In this document: piece after piece, positions 7,082-16,366 of the stretch
How positions within the stretch are numbered: the stretch's first letter is position 1
How the letters are laid out: each line of letters begins with the position of its first letter
Source of the DNA: an uncultured Eubacteriales bacterium
GTDB taxonomy: Bacteria > Bacillota > Clostridia > TANB77 > CAG-508
NCBI GenBank assembly: GCA_902787685.1
Contig: CADAHH010000008.1
Coordinates: forward strand, 1 to 39,961
Direction of reading: 5' to 3'
Length of the DNA stretch: 39,961 bases
Notes under the pieces: generated by a model
What the model saw: the letters and a program-made list of their open reading frames with translations, nothing else
The model's database searches: none
What the model was told of the DNA's origin: nothing
Position numbers and translations under genes: made by a program

Positions 7082-8941
7082 ATGAACAATAAAAAAAGAA
7101 AATTATTATTTTTAGTAGAAATTGAAATTGTATGTTTAGTATTAATTTTTTTCGCAACAACGGTAAATGCAGCATATTCTGGATATGATGCAAATAAATG
7201 GGATACATTTAAAAACAGAACAAAAGAACAAATAGGTCATGAATATACTTTAGCAATTAATACAGGAGAAACGTATAAAGACGGCGATAAATCAACATAT
7301 TATTCAAGGACTCCTTCTTTAAATGTACCATTTGATGAGGGAGAATTAAAACAAGACACACTTAAAGCTGTTACAGCTAAAATAAATTATTTTAGGTATT
7401 TAATAGGTGTAAAGCCATTGCAACAACAGGTTACTTCATCAAGCCAAATGCAAATTGGGGCTTTAGCTCGTAATACATATTTTGACCATGATATTTCATC
7501 TAATCCAAAGATTGAAGGCATGTCTGATGAAATGTGGAAAAAAGCTGTATACTGTTCTCACAGTGTATTAACTCAAGGATATTCACCAGTAGGCTCGATA
7601 CAAGGATGGATAAATGAAGGATATTTACTACGAAGTGGACAATTTACGACACTTGGCCATAGAATGTCTATTTTAAGACAGAAAAATGGAGAATTTAATT
7701 TTGGATATGTAGGCAAAGTAGCAATAGGAGGAGAAAAACGTACAAATACTGTTGATATACCTTTTTCAGCATATCCTGCACCTGGATATATGCCATTAAA
7801 TGAAATCTCTGTTAGTAGTTCAGCATGGGATATAGAAATAAATCCTAATATTATACAAAAAGCAAGTAATCAAAGTGATATAAAGGTTAAAGTAACAAAT
7901 CTATTAAATAATGAATCATATGAATGTACAACTTCAAATGGAAAATTAAAGGTAGATTCGATTGGTGAATATACTTTGATGTTTGAGCAACCTAGTGGAA
8001 AATTATCTTATAAATATAGTGATGGGGAGAAGTTCAAAGTAGAAGTTACAGGATTAAGCGATAAAGCTACAGGAAAAGCAATTACATTGACATATACAAC
8101 AGAGTTTTTTGATGTAACAGATTATGTAGATAATACAAATGTAAAAGCAGCGAATGTAAATGCACCTTGGAAAAAAATTAATATTTCGTCAAAAATGGAA
8201 AATGAGGAAACTTTAAAAAAGATATCTAATTTGTTTCCAAATACAGTGGATGTTAATACAGAAGTAGGAAGAAAAGCAACACTACCATTAAGTGGTAAAT
8301 GGCTTTTAGATATGAAAAATAAATGTTGGACAAATTCAGTTAATAATAAAGATATACCAAGCTTTATGAAAGATCCTGAAGGAAAACTAAAAACAATAAA
8401 AATAGAATATAACATTCAAGATATATTAGATTATTCAAAACTAGTTATAAATAATTCTCCTAGAGTAGAAACATCTGATAAAATAACTATGGGCGGAATG
8501 TATGTTACCTTCTCAAGTTCAAAGGTATGTGAACTATATCATACTAATAAAGATTTAAAAGTAACAAAAAAATTTAATACAACAATAGATAAAAATACAA
8601 CTAATTGCAGTTTTGATGTAAAATCATATAGCTTTGAGGATACAGGTACATATATAGGCGTATTTTATAGTGACACATATGCATATCAAAGTAGATATGG
8701 TGTATATATTGTGGGAATAGAAGATGTTGAGGTAAGAGAAAAATATCCACTTGGTGATGTTAATGGTGATGGAAGTGTTACTCTTGCAGATTACACAAAA
8801 GTTTTAGCGCATGTAAAAAAGACAAAAATGCTAACACAAGAGGAACAAAAAAGAGCAGATGTAAATCAAGATGGTAAAATAACACTTGCAGATTACACTA
8901 AAATATTAGCACATGTAAAGAAGACTAAACTTTTAGAATAA
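7082..8941 (+). CDS. Secreted CAP-domain protein with C-terminal type I dockerin
   Basis: A signal peptide with a hydrophobic core (LLFLVEIEIVCLVLIFFATTVNA) opens the 619-aa protein. A CAP (SCP/PR-1-like) domain occupies roughly residues 95-240: INYFRYLIGVKPL, LARNTYFDHD, CSHSVLTQGY, GSIQGWINEG and LGHRMSIL. About 300 residues with no family I recognise follow. The last ~65 residues are two dockerin repeats with EF-hand-like calcium loops, DVNGDGSVTLAD and DVNQDGKITLAD, each followed by a YTK-LAHVKKTK helix. Dockerins bind cohesins, so the protein is likely displayed through the scaffold protein at 10821-13742. The ATG at 7082 has GAGGGGG 6 nt upstream and is preferred over 7067. The next gene starts 12 bp downstream. 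Confidence 0.88.
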   Translation: MNNKKRKLLFLVEIEIVCLVLIFFATTVNAAYSGYDANKWDTFKNRTKEQIGHEYTLAINTGETYKDGDKSTYYSRTPSLNVPFDEGELKQDTLKAVTAKINYFRYLIGVKPLQQQVTSSSQMQIGALARNTYFDHDISSNPKIEGMSDEMWKKAVYCSHSVLTQGYSPVGSIQGWINEGYLLRSGQFTTLGHRMSILRQKNGEFNFGYVGKVAIGGEKRTNTVDIPFSAYPAPGYMPLNEISVSSSAWDIEINPNIIQKASNQSDIKVKVTNLLNNESYECTTSNGKLKVDSIGEYTLMFEQPSGKLSYKYSDGEKFKVEVTGLSDKATGKAITLTYTTEFFDVTDYVDNTNVKAANVNAPWKKINISSKMENEETLKKISNLFPNTVDVNTEVGRKATLPLSGKWLLDMKNKCWTNSVNNKDIPSFMKDPEGKLKTIKIEYNIQDILDYSKLVINNSPRVETSDKITMGGMYVTFSSSKVCELYHTNKDLKVTKKFNTTIDKNTTNCSFDVKSYSFEDTGTYIGVFYSDTYAYQSRYGVYIVGIEDVEVREKYPLGDVNGDGSVTLADYTKVLAHVKKTKMLTQEEQKRADVNQDGKITLADYTKILAHVKKTKLLE

Positions 8942-8953
8942 GAAAGGGAAAAA

Positions 8954-10744
8954 ATGAAAAAGATTACATTCAGTTTTATATTTTTTATAGTATTGGTTGC
9001 ATTATTTTCTATAAATTCAAAAGCTGAAGCAACACCCTCATTTGAAAAAGAAAAGGTAGTTATATATGCAGTAAATGAAAGTGCATTAAATCAATTTCCA
9101 GAACTTGCAATACCTGATAAGTATCCTCAAGAATATCAGATTAAAATAAATGGGACTACAAAGAATATTAAGGATATAAAATTTGACACTAGACGACTTA
9201 ATTATTATGTTGATATTAGCGAAACAGGACTTGTTACTCCTAAAAAATATTATACAAGTAGTGGATTAGCAAAATATAATTTTGATAGTATAGATATTTA
9301 TGCTTATGTTGATGGATACAAAATTAGTTTTACTGTTCAAGTGAGGGATTATGGATATCAGTATGTTGATGATAGATTAAAAGAATATGCTGATTCTTTA
9401 AAAGGATTGTCTGACTATGAAAAAGTAGAAAAAATTGCCGAATATGTTGCAACAAATTTTGATTATGGAACTAATCCTAACCATGTAGGAATGTTTATGT
9501 ATGGTTCTGGAAGTTGTTCTGCAAGCACTAAAATGGTAAATAAGCTATGTGAATTTGCGGGAATAAGGGCTGAAACAAGAACAGGTATTCATGACGGAGG
9601 TGCAGGTTCAGAACATGTAAATAGTAGTGTACTAATTGATGGAAAAATATATGTTGTTGAAGCAGGATTTAATCAAAAAAAACCTAGACCTTATGGAATT
9701 TATCCAATGAAAAGTCCTTATACATATAGAACAAATGAAGATGGAACAATCTTATTACTTCACTATGATGGTTTTGAAGAAGAAAAGCTTGTTATACCAT
9801 CAGAAATTGACGGACATAAAGTAACTGGAATTGGAGAACTTTTTTATACATACAATACCACAAAAGTAAAAGAGATAGTACTTCCAAATACAATAACCAC
9901 TATTGAGGAAAGAGCCTTTTTTAATGCAATGTATTTGAAAAAAATTAATATACCGGAAAGTGTAAATGACATACAAGGAAGTATTTTTGATTCATGTAAA
10001 CCAGGATTAAACATAGTTTTAGAAGGAAGTTCTAATTATGTTATTGAAGATGATATTTTATACAACAAACAGAAAACAAAAATGATTGAAACATTACCTG
10101 ATTTTAAAACAGAAAATCTTATAATTCCTGAAACAATTACAGAGCTTCCATTAAGTGCATTTAGAACAAAACAGTGCATAAAACAAGTTACACTTCCAAA
10201 AAAATTAGTTAAAATTGATCAATTTGCTTTTGATACCTGTCAGCAACTTACAAAAATTGTAATTCCTAAATCAGTTAAAGAAATAGGATATGGTGCTTTC
10301 GAATTATGTACAAGATTAGAAACAATTGAATTTGAAGATGGATGTGAAGCAAAAATAAATGGTAATGCATTTAACCAAATTTATGGAACAAAATCAATAA
10401 GAATTCCAGAAACTATAACAGATATAGCAGATACAGCATTCGAAAAAGTTGGAAAAAAGACCGTAATGTATGGAAAAGAAGGCTCTACAGCAGAAAAGTA
10501 TGCAAAAGAACACATCATTCCATTTAATCCAATAGAACAATATGATATTAAACTAGGAGATGTTAACAAAGATGGAAAAATCACATTGGCAGATTATACA
10601 AAAATATTAGCACATGTAAAGAAAACGAAGTTGCTAACTGAAGAGGAACAAAAAAGAGCAGATGTAAATCAAGATGGAAAAGTCACTCTTGCAGATTATA
10701 CAAAGGTATTAGCACATGTAAAAAAGACAAAAATGTTAGAATAA
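8954..10744 (+). CDS. Secreted transglutaminase-like, BspA-type LRR protein with dockerin
   Basis: The signal peptide is MKKITFSFIFFIVLVALFSI. A transglutaminase-like (papain-fold) domain lies near residues 135-245. Its candidate catalytic residues are Cys in YGSGSCSASTKM and His in GSEHVNSSVLIDGKIYVVE. BspA-type leucine-rich repeats (LRR_5) follow at about 270-520, for example KEIVLPNTITTIEERAF and KIVIPKSVKEIGYGAF. The C-terminal dockerin has calcium loops DVNKDGKITLAD and DVNQDGKVTLAD and is nearly identical to the dockerin of the preceding gene, so both probably dock to the same partner. AGAAAGGG lies 7-14 nt before ATG. A protease or cross-linking role is possible; the substrate is unknown. 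Confidence 0.86.
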   Translation: MKKITFSFIFFIVLVALFSINSKAEATPSFEKEKVVIYAVNESALNQFPELAIPDKYPQEYQIKINGTTKNIKDIKFDTRRLNYYVDISETGLVTPKKYYTSSGLAKYNFDSIDIYAYVDGYKISFTVQVRDYGYQYVDDRLKEYADSLKGLSDYEKVEKIAEYVATNFDYGTNPNHVGMFMYGSGSCSASTKMVNKLCEFAGIRAETRTGIHDGGAGSEHVNSSVLIDGKIYVVEAGFNQKKPRPYGIYPMKSPYTYRTNEDGTILLLHYDGFEEEKLVIPSEIDGHKVTGIGELFYTYNTTKVKEIVLPNTITTIEERAFFNAMYLKKINIPESVNDIQGSIFDSCKPGLNIVLEGSSNYVIEDDILYNKQKTKMIETLPDFKTENLIIPETITELPLSAFRTKQCIKQVTLPKKLVKIDQFAFDTCQQLTKIVIPKSVKEIGYGAFELCTRLETIEFEDGCEAKINGNAFNQIYGTKSIRIPETITDIADTAFEKVGKKTVMYGKEGSTAEKYAKEHIIPFNPIEQYDIKLGDVNKDGKITLADYTKILAHVKKTKLLTEEEQKRADVNQDGKVTLADYTKVLAHVKKTKMLE

Positions 10745-10820
10745 AATATAAAAAAACTATTGATTTTTATTTTATTTAAGTATAAAATATGTTTATAAAA
10801 ATTTTACTAGGAGGAAGAAA

Positions 10821-13742
10821 ATGAAAAATAGAATTATTTCAATTTTAACAATATTTTTCTTATTAATTAATTTGATGCCAGTTTCAATAGTAACTGCAGC
10901 ATCACCTAAAGTTACAGTTAATGTAACTCCAGATGTGGAAGAAGCAAATAATGGAGATACAATTAACTATACAATCACATGTAGTGCAACAGATAAGGTT
11001 CAAAGTATACAATTAACCTTAGACATACCTGAAGGATTAACATATGTTCAAAATTCAGGAAAATTAGACTCAAATATAAATTCATCATTAGGAGTAACAC
11101 TTGATGAAGCAGACTTTACAGAAACTGAAAAGCTAATTACAATTTCACACAGAAGTCCATTTAGTCTAAATGGTAATGTGAAAATTGCAACCTTCCAATG
11201 CAAAGTAGACAACAACGCAAAAGGAAACGTTCAAGTAGGTTTAAAAGATGTAGAATTTACTGATGAAGAAATAGAAGTAGTAGCAGACAGCAATATTTTA
11301 AAAAATTACAAAAAAACAACCATTATTGTTTTGCCAACAGCTATTTCTTTAAATAAAACATCATTAAATTTAGATGCCGGAAAAAATGAAAAACTAGTAG
11401 CTACTGTAATCCCAGAAGATGCTACAGACAAAAAAGTTACATGGGAATCTTCAAATAATAGTGTTGCTAAAGTTACATCAGATGGTACAGTAAGTGCAGT
11501 TTCAAAAGGAACAGCAAAAATTACTGCAAAAACATCAAATGGTAAAACAGCAACTTGCGATGTTACAGTTAAACAACCAATAACAGGAATAACATTAAAT
11601 AAAAAATCATTAGAATTAGAAAGAGGAGAAAAAACAAAAGTTACTGCAACAATTGCACCTTCAAACGCAGATGGAGATAAAACTGTAAAATGGAGCTCAA
11701 ATAAAACATCAGTTGCAACAGTTAGCTCAGATGGTACAATTACAGCTGTAGCAAAGGGAAATGCTACAATTACAGCAACTACTTCAAATGGAAAAACAGC
11801 AACATGTTCAGTAACAGTTGGAGTACCACTAAAATCTATTTCTTTTGAAAATGGTGTTAAAGAAAAAACACTAAATAAAGGCGAAAATTTCAACTTAAAG
11901 GTTATATATAATCCAGAAGATACAGATGCAAGTAAAACTATAACATGGTTATCTACAGATACTTCTGTTGCAAAAGTTGAGAATGGAAAGGTAACAGCTG
12001 TAGGAATTGGAGAAACAACAATAACAGCAACATCATCAAATGGAAAAAAAGCTGAATGCAAAGTAAAAGTTGTAAATCCATTAGTTTCAATTTCAATAAA
12101 AGATTCAACATCAATACAATATGGACAAACTGAAAATTTAGTTGTTACATATAATCCAGAAGATACAACAGATGATAAAACTATTACTTGGGAATCAAGT
12201 GATAAAAATATAGCAGAAATTAGTGCAGATGGTACAATTATTGCAAAAAATGTTGGAACAGCAACAATTACAGCCAAAACTACAACAGGTAAAACTGCAA
12301 ATTGTGTTGTAACTGTTTTACCAGTTGAATTAAATTCAATTTCTATTAAAGAACAAAATATTACGTTAAATAAAAACGAAAATAAAAATTTAACAGTTAC
12401 ATATAACCCTGAAAATACAACAGATGATAAAACTGTTACATGGGAAGTAGTAGATACTAACATAGTAACAATTGATGAAACAGGTAAAATAACACCAGTA
12501 AATGCGGGAACAACAACAATTACAGCAAAAGTTGGTGATAAAACTGCAACAACAACAGTTACAGTTGTTATACCATTAGAGAGTATAAGTTTGAATGAAA
12601 CTGATAAAAAGTTATTAAAAAATGAAACATTAGATTTATCTGTTATATATAATCCAGAAGATACAACAGATGATAAAACTGTAGAATGGTCTTCAACAGA
12701 CGAAAAAGTAGCAAAAGTTGAAGATGGAAAGGTTACTACTCTAGCTTCTGGTACCACATATATAAAAGCAAAAGTTGGAGATAAAGAAGCTTCATGTAAA
12801 GTTTCAGTTATAGTTCCATTAACAGGAATTAAACTTAATAAAGAAAGTGTAGAGTTATTAAAGGGACAAACAGATACTTTAATTACAACATTTGCTCCTG
12901 AAGATACAACATTTGTTGGTAAAGCTAGCTATAAGTCTACAGACGAATCAGTTGTTACAGTTAATGAAGACGGAAAACTAACAGCCATAAAAGAAGGAGA
13001 AGCAACAATTACAGCAACTGTTAAAGATGGGGAAAATGAATTTAATGCTACATGTGAAATAACTGTAAATGAAATTCCATTAAATACAATAACAATAGAT
13101 AAAAAAGATTTTGAATTAAATGTCTCAGAATCTGAAAAATTAAATGTAATATTTGAGCCAGAAAATACTACTGATGATAAAACAATAGAATGGTCAAGTT
13201 CAGATGAAAGTATTGTTTCTATTGATAATGAAGGTATTGTTACAGCAAATGCAGAAGGAACAGCTATTATTACTGCAAAAGTTGGAGAAAAGGAAACACA
13301 AATTACTATAACAGCTAAAATAATACCAATAAAGGCTCTTTCATTAGAAGGAACTACTACAGTAGCAAATATTGGAGATATTATCGATATAAAACTAACT
13401 GTTAATCCTACAAATGCCACATATGCAGATAGCGTAAAATATACATCATCTAATAGTGACGTTATTTTGGTTAAAGAAGATGGAACAATAATTGCAAAAG
13501 GTGCTGGAAAGGCAATTTTAACTGCAGAAACACAAAATGGTATTAAACAACAAATTGAAATAGAGGTTAAAGATGCTGATGAAGCAAATATCACAAAAGC
13601 AGTTAATAATAAGAAAACAAATCAAACAAAGAAATCATTATCACCAAAAACAGGAGATCTTGCAATTGAATTATTAATAGCCCTAATGATTGTTTCAGGT
13701 CTAGGTATAGTTGCTATTATAATAAAAAATAAAAAAAGATAA
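10821..13742 (+). CDS. Wall-anchored scaffold-like protein: cohesin-like domain, nine Ig-like (BIG2) repeats, sortase signal
   Basis: The 973-aa protein begins with a signal peptide ending near VTAA. Residues ~29-150 form a beta-rich domain with a cohesin-like pattern: an NNGDTINYTI opening, IQLTLDIPEGLTYV, GNVKIATFQCKV and VQVGLKDVEFTDEE. Nine bacterial Ig-like group 2 repeats of 80-85 aa follow to about residue 925. Each has the core TVTWESSD..VA.V..DG.VTA...G.ATITA. A Lys/Asn-rich linker leads to SLSPKTGD, a hydrophobic span and KNKKR, which is a cell-wall sorting signal of SPKTG type. Sortase B lies directly downstream. The cohesin call comes from pattern and from the two dockerin genes upstream; other carbohydrate- or protein-binding beta-sandwich folds are possible. 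AGGAGG precedes the ATG. Confidence 0.8.
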   Translation: MKNRIISILTIFFLLINLMPVSIVTAASPKVTVNVTPDVEEANNGDTINYTITCSATDKVQSIQLTLDIPEGLTYVQNSGKLDSNINSSLGVTLDEADFTETEKLITISHRSPFSLNGNVKIATFQCKVDNNAKGNVQVGLKDVEFTDEEIEVVADSNILKNYKKTTIIVLPTAISLNKTSLNLDAGKNEKLVATVIPEDATDKKVTWESSNNSVAKVTSDGTVSAVSKGTAKITAKTSNGKTATCDVTVKQPITGITLNKKSLELERGEKTKVTATIAPSNADGDKTVKWSSNKTSVATVSSDGTITAVAKGNATITATTSNGKTATCSVTVGVPLKSISFENGVKEKTLNKGENFNLKVIYNPEDTDASKTITWLSTDTSVAKVENGKVTAVGIGETTITATSSNGKKAECKVKVVNPLVSISIKDSTSIQYGQTENLVVTYNPEDTTDDKTITWESSDKNIAEISADGTIIAKNVGTATITAKTTTGKTANCVVTVLPVELNSISIKEQNITLNKNENKNLTVTYNPENTTDDKTVTWEVVDTNIVTIDETGKITPVNAGTTTITAKVGDKTATTTVTVVIPLESISLNETDKKLLKNETLDLSVIYNPEDTTDDKTVEWSSTDEKVAKVEDGKVTTLASGTTYIKAKVGDKEASCKVSVIVPLTGIKLNKESVELLKGQTDTLITTFAPEDTTFVGKASYKSTDESVVTVNEDGKLTAIKEGEATITATVKDGENEFNATCEITVNEIPLNTITIDKKDFELNVSESEKLNVIFEPENTTDDKTIEWSSSDESIVSIDNEGIVTANAEGTAIITAKVGEKETQITITAKIIPIKALSLEGTTTVANIGDIIDIKLTVNPTNATYADSVKYTSSNSDVILVKEDGTIIAKGAGKAILTAETQNGIKQQIEIEVKDADEANITKAVNNKKTNQTKKSLSPKTGDLAIELLIALMIVSGLGIVAIIIKNKKR

Positions 13743-13750
13743 TTAAAAAA

Positions 13751-13778
13751 TAGGCTCTTATATACTTATAAGAGTCTA
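13751..13778. repeat. Hairpin between scaffold and sortase genes
   Basis: CTCTTATA and TATAAGAG (8 bp) flank TACT, extended by TAG/CTA. There is no clear T-run, so it may stabilise or process the mRNA or weakly attenuate the sortase gene. Confidence 0.5.
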
Positions 13779-13800
13779 TATTAATGAAAGAGTAAAGAAA

Positions 13801-14577
13801 ATGGGAAAACATTCTAAGGAATCAAGATTTGCAAAAAGTATTAAAAAGATAGGTCAAAGAAATACTAAAATGCCTTTTTTACAAAGGTGTCTATTAATAG
13901 TTTTTATTTTAATATTTGTTATTTCTGCTATAATACTATTTAAATGGTATGTGGAAACATCAAATTCAGAGAAACAATACCAGAAATTATCAAATGATGT
14001 TAATAAAGATAATGAAAGTCAAGAAAAAGATGTAAGTGTTGATTTTAGCAAATTAAAAGAGATTAATTCTGATGTAGTAGGATGGATAAAAATAAATGAA
14101 ACTAATATTGATTACCCTATAGTTCAAAAAAATGATAATGACTATTATTTAAACAAAAATTTCTACAATAAAGATGATAGAACTGGTGCTATATTTTTGG
14201 ATTATAAAAATAAAAGCGATTTTACAGATATAAATACTGTTATATATGGTCATAATATTAAAAGAGGAACAATGTTTGCTGATTTAGAAGATATATATAA
14301 TGGAAAATTAGGAAAAAATGTTGAAATTAATATTGATACACCAACTCAACATTTAAAATACATTGTTTTTTCTAGTTATAATATTGAGCCTGAAGATTAT
14401 GGAATAAATACAAGTATTAGTTCAAATAATTATTTAGAGTTTAAAGAAAATTTGGCTAAAAAAAGTAAAATAAGTTTTGAGCAAAATATCGAATCACAAT
14501 CTAATATACTTACACTTTCAACTTGTGATAGAACTGGAAAAAGAAGAGTATTGGTTCATGCACAAATGATTAATTAA
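13801..14577 (+). CDS. srtB: Class B sortase
   Basis: This membrane-bound transpeptidase attaches proteins with a sorting signal to the cell wall. The 258-aa protein has an N-terminal cytoplasmic basic stretch, one membrane span (CLLIVFILIFVISAIILF, about 31-48) and an extracellular catalytic domain. Catalytic residues are His in VIYGHN (~150), Cys in TLSTCD (~241) and Arg in GKRRVLV (~248). VVGWIKINETNIDYPIVQ and GAIFLDYKN are typical of class B. The neighbouring SPKTG-bearing scaffold is its likely substrate. The ribosome-binding site is weak (AAAGAGTAAAG). Confidence 0.92.
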   Translation: MGKHSKESRFAKSIKKIGQRNTKMPFLQRCLLIVFILIFVISAIILFKWYVETSNSEKQYQKLSNDVNKDNESQEKDVSVDFSKLKEINSDVVGWIKINETNIDYPIVQKNDNDYYLNKNFYNKDDRTGAIFLDYKNKSDFTDINTVIYGHNIKRGTMFADLEDIYNGKLGKNVEINIDTPTQHLKYIVFSSYNIEPEDYGINTSISSNNYLEFKENLAKKSKISFEQNIESQSNILTLSTCDRTGKRRVLVHAQMIN

Positions 14578-14658
14578 TATGTTCAATAATTTTTATGATA
14601 AAAAAATTCAGTTTATTTTCCAACATAGACTGTGAAACTTATTTAAATAGATAATTTT

Positions 14659-14688
14659 AAGCAGAAACTAACAATTTCTGCTTTTTTT
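14659..14688 (+). terminator. Terminator of the dockerin/sortase operon
   Basis: AAGCAGAAA pairs with TTTCTGCTT around CTAACAA, followed by seven T. This is the second copy of the family seen at 6849. Confidence 0.85.
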
Positions 14689-14708
14689 CGTTTTTTTAGT
14701 AAATAATA

Positions 14709-14737
14709 TTGACAGCAATACAAAAAGATGATATATT
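14709..14737 (+). promoter_or_regulatory. Promoter of the toxin-antitoxin pair
   Basis: TTGACA at 14709-14714, a 17-nt spacer, then TATATT at 14732-14737. The start codon of the toxin gene lies about 40 nt downstream. Confidence 0.65.
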
Positions 14738-14777
14738 ATAACTTGAAAAGTAATAATATATTAAAGGAGATTTGCTG

Positions 14778-15104
14778 TTGAAAATCATCAAAGGAAAAAC
14801 ATATATAAAAGACTATAAGAAAAAAATAGTATACAAACATCTAGGAAAAGAAATAGAAAGAATAACCAATATTGAAGATTTAATATTAGACTCACAAAAT
14901 TTAAAATCAATGTTGTTAAACCCATTAAGTACTGTTTATGGAATAGAACATAAAAAAGGAAATTTAAAAGAAATTTATACTGCAAAAGTAAATGAAAAAA
15001 TTAGACTATATATAAAACCAATAGGAGATTATCCATATAATACAGTAGAAATAACTGAATTAGAATTTTTGAAAATAGATAATAAACATTATGGTGAAGG
15101 ATAG
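14778..15104 (+). CDS. HigB/RelE-like toxin of a type II toxin-antitoxin module
   Basis: The small basic protein (about 108 aa) has LNPLSTVYGIEHKKGNLKEIYTAKVNEKIRLYIKP, the fold pattern of HigB/RelE mRNA interferases: a beta-strand core with conserved Arg and Lys and a final YNTVEITELEFLKID strand. It sits 15 bp before an XRE-type regulator, the toxin-first order of HigBA modules. The TTG at 14778 is chosen because AAAGGAGA lies 7 nt upstream; the TTG at 14772 is only 1 nt from that site. The toxin role is inferred from family and context. Confidence 0.7.
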   Translation: MKIIKGKTYIKDYKKKIVYKHLGKEIERITNIEDLILDSQNLKSMLLNPLSTVYGIEHKKGNLKEIYTAKVNEKIRLYIKPIGDYPYNTVEITELEFLKIDNKHYGEG

Positions 15105-15119
15105 AAAGGGGGGACCAAA

Positions 15120-16136
15120 ATGTTAGGATTTGGGAAATATTTAAAAGAATATTTAGAATTTAATAACTTATCACAAACAGAGTTTGCTAGTAGATTAGGT
15201 ATTACACAAAAACATATGAATGAAATTTTAAATGGAAAAATGTCAATTACTCTAGAAAAAGCAGCTCAAATATATCATCTTACAGGTATACCTATAGATT
15301 TTATTATAAATGCTGAAAATAGAAAATTAGTAACAGAATATTTATTTAAAAAATATGGTGATGAAAAAAATATTCAAAACACAATAAAAAAGCAATTTTT
15401 TATAAGTGAATTAGCAAAAAGAAGATGGATTGATTTTAAAGATCCTAGTAATGCAATTCAAAATTATATGGATTTAATAGATTTTTTAAAGGTAACAGAT
15501 TTAGAAGCTTTAAATATGGTACAAGAAAAAACTTTATTCAAAAAAACAGGAGAAGATATTAATAAAATAAGTTTGTGGATTGCAAGATGTGATGAAATTG
15601 CCAAAAGCCAAGTTGTAAAAGAATATATTCCAGTTGCTTTTAATTTTTTAATAGAAGATATAAAAGAAGTAGCATATTTAAATTATTCTATAGAAAATGT
15701 ACAAAGTATATTAAATAATTATGGAATATACTTTGTTGTAGAAAAAGCTTTAACAGGTTCAAAAATAAGAGGATGCATTAAAGTAAAAGGAAAAAATCCT
15801 GCAATATATTTAACTAAAAACTATATAGGAAAAGATTCGTTTTTTTTTGAGCTTTATCATGAATTAGGACATTGTAAGAGCGATTATAATGAAGCAAAAA
15901 ATAAAGTTATTATAGAGGGAAATGAAAAGCAAGAACAAAGAGCAGATAAATTTGCGTTAAATACTATGATTCCAGAAGAGGTATGGAATAATATACAAAA
16001 AGATTATAGTGAAAATAGTTTATTAAATATTTCAAAAGAAAATAAAATTCCAATGAGCTTTATTGTTGGTAGACTTGCTAAAATGAAAATGATTAACTAT
16101 AAATCTGAAATATATAATAAATATAAAGAGCGATAA
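15120..16136 (+). CDS. XRE-family regulator fused to an ImmA/IrrE-type metallopeptidase (HigA-like)
   Basis: Residues ~10-65 are a helix-turn-helix: LSQTEFASRLGITQKHMNEILNGK. The C-terminal half carries ELYHELGHCKSD, the HExxH zinc site of ImmA/IrrE (M78) peptidases, with Glu in QEQRADKFALNTMIP as a probable third ligand. At 338 aa it is much longer than a plain HigA antitoxin. It probably represses its own operon and neutralises the upstream toxin. The peptidase domain could cleave a repressor or the antitoxin itself under stress. The start has AAAGGGGGGA upstream. Confidence 0.8.
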   Translation: MLGFGKYLKEYLEFNNLSQTEFASRLGITQKHMNEILNGKMSITLEKAAQIYHLTGIPIDFIINAENRKLVTEYLFKKYGDEKNIQNTIKKQFFISELAKRRWIDFKDPSNAIQNYMDLIDFLKVTDLEALNMVQEKTLFKKTGEDINKISLWIARCDEIAKSQVVKEYIPVAFNFLIEDIKEVAYLNYSIENVQSILNNYGIYFVVEKALTGSKIRGCIKVKGKNPAIYLTKNYIGKDSFFFELYHELGHCKSDYNEAKNKVIIEGNEKQEQRADKFALNTMIPEEVWNNIQKDYSENSLLNISKENKIPMSFIVGRLAKMKMINYKSEIYNKYKER

Positions 16137-16174
16137 TTGTAAAGTATTAAAAATTATAAGCGAACTGAAAGAGA

Positions 16175-16197
16175 TGCGGTTCCAATATGGAACCGCA
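16175..16197. repeat. 23-bp palindrome sharing GGTTCCA/TGGAACC arms with 3053-3085
   Basis: TGCGGTTCCA and TGGAACCGCA are perfect 10-bp arms around ATA. It lies 38 bp after the stop of the HigA-like gene. The 327-bp gap 16137-16463 otherwise holds a terminator and a promoter. Confidence 0.75.
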
Positions 16198-16277
16198 ATG
16201 TTATTAACTATTCTATTTTCAGCTTTTAGATTACATCAATTAAAATAATTGTTTTATACTATAAAAGAATTAAATAA

Positions 16278-16306
16278 ACAAGCAGAAACTAACCATTTCT
16301 GCTTGT
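16278..16306. terminator. Third copy of the AGCAGAAA/TTTCTGCT hairpin
   Basis: ACAAGCAGAAA pairs with TTTCTGCTTGT (11 bp) around CTAACCA. The T-run is interrupted (TTGTTTCTGTTT), so termination may be weaker than at the other two copies. Confidence 0.65.
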
Positions 16307-16337
16307 TTCTGTTTATTGATTAATTTTTGAAAAATTG

Positions 16338-16366
16338 TTGAAATTTGTCCTAAAATATTCTATAAT
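16338..16366 (+). promoter_or_regulatory. Promoter of the polysaccharide deacetylase gene
   Basis: TTGAAA at 16338-16343, a 17-nt spacer and TATAAT at 16361-16366. It leaves a leader of about 90 nt. Confidence 0.75.

Noticed and set aside
11306..12757. A 483-codon open frame on the minus strand inside the scaffold gene
   Set aside because: It is a mirror of the repetitive Ig-like coding sequence (threonine/valine-rich codons read backwards), has no ribosome-binding site, and lies within a well-supported gene.
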